From contig DLMG01000218.1 of assembly GCA_002479245.1 (NCBI GenBank), forward strand, positions 1-11,086: a stretch of DNA of 11,086 nucleotides, written 5' to 3'. This document shows, piece by piece, positions 1 through 4,982 of this stretch. The stretch is from Verrucomicrobia subdivision 3 bacterium UBA7542 (GTDB taxonomy: Bacteria > Verrucomicrobiota > Verrucomicrobiia > Limisphaerales > UBA11358). A program made the position numbers and the translations under genes. Positions within the stretch are counted from its first letter, which is position 1. Each line of letters opens with the position of its first letter. The notes under the pieces are model-generated. The model did no database searches and was not told the origin of the DNA. It saw nothing but the letters and a program-made list of their open reading frames with translations.

Positions 1-580
1 CCAGTCCGCGATAAATGTATTTGCGCTCGCGCAGTTTCAGCGCCGGAAAGACGAACGTGGCGGCGAAATAAAAAATGAACGGCGACGCCAGCACCGTGCC
101 GCCGTAAATTGCCACCTGGAAGGCGACAACAAATCCACCCGCCGGGCTGAGATTGATCAGATCGATCTTCAACCGTTGCGCGTCGGCAATGGCAGCGGGA
201 TCGGAACTGGCGCGCCAGCCCAGCACTTGGTTCGTGCCGATGACCAGCGGCTCGACTTGAACGGATACATAGCGGTTCGTGCCGAAGTTCAGTGATTTTT
301 GTTGTTCGGCGGTGAGTTGAAACGCGCCGAGACGGTTCGTGCCGAAGCTGACGGCGACGATTTGATTCGTGCCAGGCCAACTAACGCCGGCGCGCGTCAA
401 CGGCCATTTGACGATCTGAACGACGTAATTGCCCGCGAGCAGGCAGAGCAATACCGCCACGCCCAGCGCCACCAGGCTCTTGATGAGCACCCAGCGAAGA
501 TCTTCGAGGTGTTCAAGAAAAGTTTTGACCGGGCCGCCTTCGGCCTCGTTGGGGCGTTCCGATGCTTGGTCGCCGGCCAT
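1..580 (-). CDS. tatC: TatC, twin-arginine translocase receptor subunit (partial, 3' end outside window)
   Basis: TatC is the polytopic inner-membrane subunit that recognises twin-arginine signal peptides and, with TatA, exports folded proteins. Translating the minus strand from the ATG at 580 gives 193 open codons before the window edge, so the C-terminal half is missing. Residues 20-30 carry the cytoplasmic N-terminal family motif as HLEDLR; the usual form is HLxELR, so the acidic residue here is Asp27 rather than Glu. Residues about 31-52 form the first membrane helix. Residues about 150-180 (SPAGGF followed by a hydrophobic stretch with LASPF) match the end of periplasmic loop 1 and helix 2, and the following LRERK matches the cytoplasmic loop. 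The first periplasmic loop is about 65-70 residues longer than in E. coli and contains four GTN tripeptides. The gene starts 18 bases after the tatA stop, so the two are co-transcribed. No strong ribosome binding site precedes the ATG; GGCGGA lies somewhat far upstream. Confidence 0.93.
   Translation of the reverse strand, partial: MAGDQASERPNEAEGGPVKTFLEHLEDLRWVLIKSLVALGVAVLLCLLAGNYVVQIVKWPLTRAGVSWPGTNQIVAVSFGTNRLGAFQLTAEQQKSLNFGTNRYVSVQVEPLVIGTNQVLGWRASSDPAAIADAQRLKIDLINLSPAGGFVVAFQVAIYGGTVLASPFIFYFAATFVFPALKLRERKYIYRGL
231..373 (-). repeat. Four in-frame ttcgtgcc repeats (GTN peptide) inside tatC
   Basis: The plus-strand octamer ttcgtgcc occurs at 231-238, 276-283, 336-343 and 366-373. 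On the coding strand it reads GGC ACG AA, giving GTN at residues 70-72, 80-82, 100-102 and 115-117 of TatC. Two copies extend to a 15-base identity (274-288 and 334-348), encoding FGTNR. Start-to-start spacings are 45, 60 and 30 bases, all multiples of 15. I saw no other copy of the octamer in the window. The block falls in the enlarged first periplasmic loop, so it probably arose by insertion or local duplication in a region tolerant of length change. Confidence 0.75.
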
Positions 581-598
581 GCCAGAAACGTTCCGCCG

Positions 599-865
599 TC
601 AGGCCTTGGGCGGGTTGGAGGATTGGGAAACGGTTGGCGCCGGTGGCGATTGGCCGTTTGCCGCAGGTTTCTGCGGCGTGTCGGTCGTCGTGTTCTGGAT
701 TTCGTCCGTCACTTCGCGTGATGCTTTCTTGAATTCCTTGATGCCCTGGCCCAAACCGCGGGCAAATTCAGGGATCTTCTTGGAGCCGAACAAAATCAAA
801 AAGGCCACCAGGATAATAATCAGTTCCGTGCCGCCTAATCCCCCAAATGCGAACAATGTATTCAT
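599..865 (-). CDS. tatA: TatA/TatE family twin-arginine translocase pore subunit
   Basis: This 88-residue protein has the standard TatA plan. A short periplasmic N-terminus leads to one membrane helix at residues about 14-26 ([13 protein letters not shown]) and the hinge FG at 26-27 (FGSKK). An amphipathic helix follows with the conserved [12 protein letters not shown] at 37-48. After about residue 55 comes a disordered tail rich in Thr, Pro, Gln and Ser. TatA oligomerises at the TatC receptor to form the passage for folded substrates. The first-residue context lacks the Glu/Gln near residue 8 seen in some TatA proteins, but Glu14 sits at the start of the helix. The tail is untypical in sequence, as is usual. 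The gene is followed at 18 bases by tatC. It is separated from the upstream tol-pal operon by a terminator, so it should have its own promoter within 866-970, where I could not identify convincing boxes. Confidence 0.95.
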   Translation of the reverse strand: MNTLFAFGGLGGTELIIILVAFLILFGSKKIPEFARGLGQGIKEFKKASREVTDEIQNTTTDTPQKPAANGQSPPAPTVSQSSNPPKA

Positions 866-970
866 AAGTTTTATCGAGCCTTGCCAAGCCTACGCCTGCC
901 TTGGCCAATAGTAAAGCTGTAAATGTGGTGTCTGTCCCAGCCGATTTCTGCGCTGGAGACGGCGCACGCT
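866..970. other. Intergenic leader of tatA with short palindromes
   Basis: This stretch lies between the tatA start and the tol-pal terminator. It contains two related short palindromic sequences: CTTG-C-CAAG within 880-888 and TTGGCCAA within 900-908, in a GCCT-rich context. A TTTACA hexamer on the minus strand (about 917-922) could be a -35 box, but no matching -10 box lies at the right distance. The promoter of tatA must be here or upstream, but it is not resolved. Confidence 0.3.
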
Positions 971-1004
971 GCAAAATAAAAAGGGCCGCAGCAAATGCGG
1001 CCCC
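971..1004 (-). terminator. Rho-independent terminator of the tol-pal operon
   Basis: An 8-bp perfect GC-rich stem pairs GGGCCGCA (983-990) with TGCGGCCC (996-1003), around the 5-base loop 991-995. Read on the minus strand it is followed by TTTTTATTTT (982-973). It lies 30 bases past the pal stop codon, as expected for an intrinsic terminator ending the minus-strand operon. On the plus strand no T-run follows, so it is directional. Confidence 0.92.
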
Positions 1005-1033
1005 TGAATAGCTTCAAATGTTTCCTGCCAAAA

Positions 1034-1618
1034 TCAGGATCCGCTCTTGGGATGGAGCAGGACGAATTCGCCGCGGCGGTTTTTCAACCAGGCGGACTCG
1101 TCATGGCCCGGGTCAGCCGGCTTGTCCTTGCCGTAGCTGATGGTGCGGATGCGCGAGGGGTCCACGCCGATCTTGGCCAGCGCCTGACGCAACGCCAGCG
1201 CGCGGCGTTCGCCGAGCGAACGGTTGTATTCTTCCGTGCCACGCTCGTCGCAATGACCTTCGATGAGCAGCTTGGTGCTGGCATCCCGGCCCAAGGCGTC
1301 GGCCACGGCTTGAACATTCGCCTTCTCGCTCTTCCTCACGGCGGCGCTGTCGTAGGCAAAATGCACCGTGTAGGCGGCCAGCGCAGCGCGGTCGGCGTCC
1401 ATGTTTTCAAATTCTTCCCGGTTCACTGTCGGCCCGCCGCCGATTTGAATTTGCCCACCCGGAGCCATGGTGCCGCCAGGACCCAGTTCCCCCACCTGAC
1501 CGGAGGGCGATCCGGGTATCGGCGTGACTTTGACGGGTCGGTGGTTTCTGCAGCCGGTGTCAGCCAGTGTGAAGGCCAGCGCGAAGGCCAGCAGGTAGGT
1601 CAGTTTCATCATTTTCAT
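1034..1618 (-). CDS. pal: Pal, peptidoglycan-associated lipoprotein (OmpA C-terminal domain)
   Basis: Pal anchors the outer membrane to peptidoglycan and is the outer-membrane end of the Tol-Pal system. The 194-residue protein starts with a signal peptide (residues 1-22, hydrophobic LTYLLAFALAFTLA) leading to Cys23, the presumed lipidated residue. The box before it is D-T-G-C rather than the usual L-[AS]-[GA]-C, so lipidation is likely but non-canonical. Residues 34-64 are a Gly/Pro-rich linker. Residues about 82-190 are the OmpA-like peptidoglycan-binding domain, with VHFAYDSA at 85-92, the signature EGHCDERGTEEYN at 120-132, LGERRA at 135-140 and the terminal KNRRGEF at 179-185. The Asp/Arg pair needed to bind diaminopimelate is present (Asp124 region and Arg180/181). 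GAAGGA ends about 7 bases before the ATG at 1618, supporting this start over Met3 and Met4. It is the last gene of the operon, 41 bases after tolB. Confidence 0.95.
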   Translation of the reverse strand: MKMMKLTYLLAFALAFTLADTGCRNHRPVKVTPIPGSPSGQVGELGPGGTMAPGGQIQIGGGPTVNREEFENMDADRAALAAYTVHFAYDSAAVRKSEKANVQAVADALGRDASTKLLIEGHCDERGTEEYNRSLGERRALALRQALAKIGVDPSRIRTISYGKDKPADPGHDESAWLKNRRGEFVLLHPKSGS

Positions 1619-1659
1619 ATTTTTTCCTTCAGTTAAAGGTTCGTTTAAAAAAGTTTAAA

Positions 1660-2841
1660 TTATCTCGCCCAAGCCGGTTGAGAATCGCTGCCTGAAATTC
1701 GGGCAATATCCTTGACCTGTTTCGTGAACACGTCAAGCACAGATAACACATAGCGACCGCCCGTGCGCCGCGTTAAGATCAGCGTCCGCGAGTTCGGCGA
1801 CCACGACGGGTCTTCGCCCACCACGAGCACCGTGGGCGCGCCGCCGCTTGCGGGCACGACGCAAATGTCAAACTCGGCCGTCTGCGACGTGAATGCGATC
1901 CACTTGCCATCGGGCGACCAGTCGGGTTCGGTCGGGTTCGGCGCGCCGGGAGTCGGAATCTGCTGCATCGCCCCGCCGCCCGCCGGCACTTTCGCCAGCA
2001 CGCGCCGCTCGGCGATTTTCGTTGCGAAACAAATCCATTGTCCGTCCGGCGACCAGCACGGCGACGAATCCTCGCTGCTCGTCGTCAATCGTTTCAAATC
2101 CGTGCCGTCAGCATTGCAGACCCAAACATTCGGACTGCCGCTCCGGCTCAAAATCATCGCCACCTTCGAGCCGTCCGGCGAAACCGCCGCGCTGGTGTTC
2201 AAGCCGGAATAACCAGCGACGACCTGGCGCTGGCCGGTGCCGAGGTTGTGATAAAAAATGTCCGGGTTGCCGCGTTTATACGATGTGTAATAAACCGCCA
2301 GCCGGCCCGGCACCCATGCCGGCGCGGCAACGATGGTATCGTCGTGCGTGATGGATTGCGCGTTGTGGCCGTCAAAATCGGCCACGTAAATTTCGCCGTT
2401 GCCCGTGCTGGATTGGGCCTTGAAGGCGATTTGGGTCTGCGCGATGCCCTTCTTGTGCGTGATGGCCTGCACGATGTCGTCGGCGAACGTGTGCGCCTGC
2501 CGCCGCAACGATGCGCCGGTGTAACTGTGCGAAAGAATCGTGCTTTTGGCGATGCGATCCACAACGCGCCCCTGCACGCTGCCCGCGGCAGTGCCGCTGA
2601 TTTGATACTGCGCGGCCTCGGGCGCGACGAACGAGAAGCCCTGGACGTAAAGGTCGAATTTCAAAACGTCCGCGACGTCGCCGCTGAAACCTTCGAGCGA
2701 AATGGGAATCGGCTTGCTGTTTCCGATGACCGGAACTTCACGGGTGATGGTAAGTTCGTTCTGGCCGCAAACAGGATGAATCGCGACCGCCGCGAACAAA
2801 ATCGACAGACAAATTTTGAGAAATCGTTGGTAATTTTTCAT
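1660..2841 (-). CDS. tolB: TolB, periplasmic beta-propeller of the Tol-Pal system
   Basis: TolB is the soluble periplasmic protein that shuttles between TolA and Pal. This copy has 393 residues, slightly shorter than the roughly 430 of E. coli. Residues 1-26 form a signal peptide (hydrophobic ICLSILFAAVAI, cleavage probably near CGQ). Residues about 28-138 form the TolB N-terminal domain, including DFxxxGFSFV-like segments at 71-82 and SHSYTG at 114-119. Residues 139-393 form a six-bladed propeller made of PD40/WD40-like repeats, each marked by SPDG: 231-234, 264-267 and 309-312, with the degenerate SPNS further on. The start codon overlaps the tolA stop in ATGA (2838-2841), indicating translational coupling; no separate ribosome binding site is evident. 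Other PD40 propeller proteins can look alike, but position between tolA and pal settles the identity. Confidence 0.95.
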   Translation of the reverse strand: MKNYQRFLKICLSILFAAVAIHPVCGQNELTITREVPVIGNSKPIPISLEGFSGDVADVLKFDLYVQGFSFVAPEAAQYQISGTAAGSVQGRVVDRIAKSTILSHSYTGASLRRQAHTFADDIVQAITHKKGIAQTQIAFKAQSSTGNGEIYVADFDGHNAQSITHDDTIVAAPAWVPGRLAVYYTSYKRGNPDIFYHNLGTGQRQVVAGYSGLNTSAAVSPDGSKVAMILSRSGSPNVWVCNADGTDLKRLTTSSEDSSPCWSPDGQWICFATKIAERRVLAKVPAGGGAMQQIPTPGAPNPTEPDWSPDGKWIAFTSQTAEFDICVVPASGGAPTVLVVGEDPSWSPNSRTLILTRRTGGRYVLSVLDVFTKQVKDIARISGSDSQPAWAR

Positions 2842-3659
2842 TCGAGTATTCGTTTGGCTTTCGGGTTGAAGTTGATGGTGTAAGACCGTTCCTTTTCCGG
2901 CGCGCCATTGGGGAACGGCGCGATGAACTTGACGCGCTCCAGTGTGTGCTGGACGGAGGCGTCCACGTTCGCGTCGCCAGATGGCGTGACGATGCGCGCG
3001 GAAATCACCGTGCCGTCACTGGCAATGGTGACATTGACGATTACGTTCTCATTATCGTTGGCGATGTTGGCCGGCAGCGACCAGGCCTGGTCGTATTTAC
3101 TTTTAACCGCCTGACCGTAATCAGCATAGGCCACGCTGCTGTTGCCAGGCATGTCAATCGTCGTACCCGGGGTCAAATTGTTTTTCAATTTCTGAAGGAC
3201 GCTTTGGCTCGCCCGGGCCAGCCGCTGCTGTGAATTGTCGGCCGCCGGGGAATTTTTTGGCGCGGCGCGCGCCACGAGCTGCGTGCTGATTTGAATTTTC
3301 CGCGGTTCGGTTTTGGATGTTTTTTCAACCGGCGTCAAATTGTCAGGTGACAGTTTATCCGGCGGTTTGACCGGTTCGGCTTTTACAATTTTCTCCGGCG
3401 TCGGCGGGGGCGGCGTGAACACAGGCGTGGGTGGGGGTGGTTGCGGCGGAGTGGCCGGTGCGGGTGGCGGGGGCTGGGCATTGGCCACGCCGCTGTTGAA
3501 CGCCGCGTCAATCAAATGGGCCGGAATCACATCGAGCACCTGCAAGTCGTCCGCCTTTGGCCTCGAATAAAAAAACGCCGGGCCAACGAATAAAATCACG
3601 ATCAGCAGCAGGTGAACGCCCGCGAGCGCAATGACGCATTTTTTTTGCAAACGGTTCAT
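2838..3659 (-). CDS. tolA: TolA-like energy transducer with TonB-type proline-rich spacer
   Basis: This protein spans the periplasm, anchored next to TolQ/TolR and reaching toward TolB/Pal. The 273-residue sequence has a short cytoplasmic N-terminus, one membrane helix at about 9-31 (VIALAGVHLLLIVILFVGPAFF) and a region extremely rich in proline at 63-110. A low-complexity linker follows, then a C-terminal TonB/TolA-type alpha-beta domain at about 185-270 (VIVNVTIASDGTVISARI, then NVDASVQHTLERVKF). E. coli TolA instead has a long alanine/lysine-rich helical domain II, so by architecture this protein resembles TonB. Operon context (tolQ-tolR before, tolB-pal after) makes TolA the functional name. 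It overlaps both neighbours by ATGA (3656-3659 and 2838-2841), so translation is coupled. Confidence 0.88.
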   Translation of the reverse strand: MNRLQKKCVIALAGVHLLLIVILFVGPAFFYSRPKADDLQVLDVIPAHLIDAAFNSGVANAQPPPPAPATPPQPPPPTPVFTPPPPTPEKIVKAEPVKPPDKLSPDNLTPVEKTSKTEPRKIQISTQLVARAAPKNSPAADNSQQRLARASQSVLQKLKNNLTPGTTIDMPGNSSVAYADYGQAVKSKYDQAWSLPANIANDNENVIVNVTIASDGTVISARIVTPSGDANVDASVQHTLERVKFIAPFPNGAPEKERSYTINFNPKAKRILE

Positions 3660-4069
3660 CTGGTCGGTTCGGTGCGCAGCGAATAGCGCGTGATGCCGCT
3701 GCGCTGGCAGCCGTCAATCACCTGCGCCAGGAGGTCGTAACGGCTATCTTTGTCGGCGCGAATGTAAACGATGAGGTTCGGGTTCGCCCGAAATTCGCCG
3801 GCGAGCTGCGAAATCAACTGCGGCAGTTGCATCGCTTTTCGATCAAGCTTGTAATAGCCGGTGTTGGAGATTTCGACGGTGCGGATGTCGGACTTGTTCA
3901 ACGTCTTGTCCGGCTGACCGCCGCGCGGCAGTTTCAAATTGATGCTCTGTTCCAGCAGCGGCGTGGTGATGACGAAGATGATGAGCAGCACGAACGCGAG
4001 GTCGAGCAGCGGCGTGATGTTGATTTCACTCAACGTCACAAGGTAACTGCGTTGTGAAAATCTGCGCAT
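3656..4069 (-). CDS. tolR: TolR (ExbD/TolR family) proton-channel subunit
   Basis: TolR forms, with TolQ, the proton-driven motor that energises TolA. The 137-residue protein has one membrane helix at about 19-38 preceded by the family signature EINITPLLDLAFVLLIIF. Asp23 sits in the helix at the same residue number as the essential Asp23 of E. coli TolR. The periplasmic domain (about 45-137) has the expected features: LPRG after the helix, VEIS/YYKLD strands, LIVYIRADKDSRY at 98-110 and VIDGCQRSGI near the end. It starts 11 bases after the tolQ stop; GGAGGAG lies across the end of tolQ, somewhat far upstream of the ATG. The stop overlaps tolA by four bases. ExbD is the alternative family name; the neighbours favour TolR. 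Confidence 0.95.
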   Translation of the reverse strand: MRRFSQRSYLVTLSEINITPLLDLAFVLLIIFVITTPLLEQSINLKLPRGGQPDKTLNKSDIRTVEISNTGYYKLDRKAMQLPQLISQLAGEFRANPNLIVYIRADKDSRYDLLAQVIDGCQRSGITRYSLRTEPTR

Positions 4070-4080
4070 GGCGGCAAAAT

Positions 4081-4806
4081 TTACTCCTCCGATAAAAATT
4101 CCGTTTCCATCCTGGAAACAAGTTCCTGCGCGAAATTATCCAGGCCGACTGTGAACACGCGCAGATTGTGCACGAGCCAATTGTAACCGAACATCGAGGG
4201 AATCGCCACCAGCAGTCCGGCGACCGTCGTGATGAGCGCCGCCGAGACGCCGGGCGCCATCGCCGCCATCGTCGCCGCGCCTTGCTGCGCGATGCCGGCA
4301 AACGTGCTCATCACGCCCCAAACCGTGCCGAGCAAACCCATGAACGGCGCGCCGCTGACTGCGATCGCGAGCAGGATCAAACCGGATTCCAGTTTCAAGG
4401 ATTCCTGCGCCACGATGTTTTCGAGCGCCCGTTTGACGTGCTCCATGTTTTTGAGCGTGACCTGCTGTTTGCTGCGTTCGCCGCCCGGCCCGCGCAGCCG
4501 CGCGTCGAGTTGCACGCAGCCGGCCTGATAAACCTCATAAAGCGGACAGCCTTCGACCTGCAACTTGCGGTCAAAAAGTTCGAGCACGGATTTTTGCGCA
4601 CGGAATTCCTCGTTAAAATAATGGTTCAACCGGCGGGCGCGCCGGACCTGGATGGCCTTGGAGACCATCACCGACCACGCGAGGATGGAAAAAAGGATGA
4701 GACAGACAATGATCGCCTTGGCTTCCGGCGTTGCCTGTGTCCAAATGTAAATGAGTTCCGCTTGATTGGAAGCGGCTCCCACGACAGCAAACGATAATCC
4801 GCTCAT
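4081..4806 (-). CDS. tolQ: TolQ (ExbB/TolQ/MotA family) proton-channel subunit
   Basis: TolQ forms the multimeric inner-membrane channel around TolR. The 241-residue protein has three membrane segments: about 30-50 (KAIIVCLILFSILAWSVMV), 143-170 and 188-210. A large cytoplasmic domain lies between the first two. The MotA/TolQ/ExbB core is clear: LILLAIAVSGAPFMGLLGTVWG with Thr161 in helix 2, and ALITTVAGLLVAIPSM with Thr193/194 in helix 3; these polar residues line the proton path together with the TolR aspartate. It is the first gene of the operon, with about 176 bases of divergent control region before the next gene. No ybgC-like thioesterase gene precedes it, unlike the enterobacterial arrangement. 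The sequence before the ATG has only a weak AAGTAAAG ribosome binding site. Confidence 0.95.
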   Translation of the reverse strand: MSGLSFAVVGAASNQAELIYIWTQATPEAKAIIVCLILFSILAWSVMVSKAIQVRRARRLNHYFNEEFRAQKSVLELFDRKLQVEGCPLYEVYQAGCVQLDARLRGPGGERSKQQVTLKNMEHVKRALENIVAQESLKLESGLILLAIAVSGAPFMGLLGTVWGVMSTFAGIAQQGAATMAAMAPGVSAALITTVAGLLVAIPSMFGYNWLVHNLRVFTVGLDNFAQELVSRMETEFLSEE

Positions 4807-4864
4807 AAAACAACTTTACTTGGTCGTGAGGAACCGATGTAGCGTCCAAGCGGCAGGGGGTCGA

Positions 4865-4910
4865 GCAATTTCCTGCCTCACCAATTTCTACCCGCCGCGC
4901 CGGAAATTGC
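4865..4910. repeat. 9-bp inverted repeat plus third half-site in the divergent control region
   Basis: GCAATTTCC at 4865-4873 is the exact reverse complement of GGAAATTGC at 4902-4910. A third CAATTTC lies at 4882-4888, 16 bases after the first. The right arm overlaps the shared -35 hexamer. This could be an operator binding a dimeric regulator or could form a hairpin; no regulator gene is in the window. Confidence 0.4.
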
Positions 4911-4912
4911 AA
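4885..4912 (-). promoter_or_regulatory. Possible divergent promoter of the tol-pal operon
   Basis: Read on the minus strand, TTGCAA (4912-4907; the hexamer is its own reverse complement) is followed after 16 bases by TAGAAA (4890-4885), a 4-of-6 match to each consensus box. The same -35 hexamer would serve both directions. The spacing is tight and the match modest, so this is only a candidate. Confidence 0.25.
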
Positions 4913-4936
4913 CGTCTTTTTGCGGAAAAATATACT
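4907..4936 (+). promoter_or_regulatory. Predicted sigma70-type promoter of the first TMTC-like gene
   Basis: TTGCAA (4907-4912) and TATACT (4931-4936) are separated by 18 bases. TATACT matches 5 of 6 positions of the -10 consensus. Transcription would begin near 4943, leaving a leader of about 40 bases before the ATG at 4983. This also argues against an upstream start at 4920. The consensus is of the proteobacterial housekeeping type; its use in this phylum is assumed. Confidence 0.5.
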
Positions 4937-4960
4937 TTGTCTCCGCGCCTGCCCCACAGC

Positions 4961-4982
4961 AAAATCGCATTCAAAGAAACCC
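4961..4982 (+). repeat. Leader copy 1, shared with the second TMTC-like gene
   Basis: The 22 bases immediately before the ATG at 4983 match those before the ATG at 7250 (7228-7249) at nearly every position, beginning AAAATCGCAT and containing CAAAGAA. The duplication therefore included the translation initiation region. CAAAGAA is the only ribosome-binding-like signal in either copy. Confidence 0.7.

Noticed and set aside
1643..1659. Two GTTTAAA words spaced 10 bases apart between tolB and pal
   Set aside because: Short AT-rich sequence around the tolB stop; no promoter boxes or pairing partner that would make it a regulatory site.
4168..4797. 209-codon plus-strand frame opposite tolQ
   Set aside because: Histidine/arginine-rich composition typical of antisense GC-rich frames; tolQ on the other strand is unmistakable.
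4920..4982. Upstream ATG of the first TMTC-like gene
   Set aside because: It would precede the predicted transcription start, adds 21 residues not conserved in the paralogue, and MSRPRL is the shared N-terminus.
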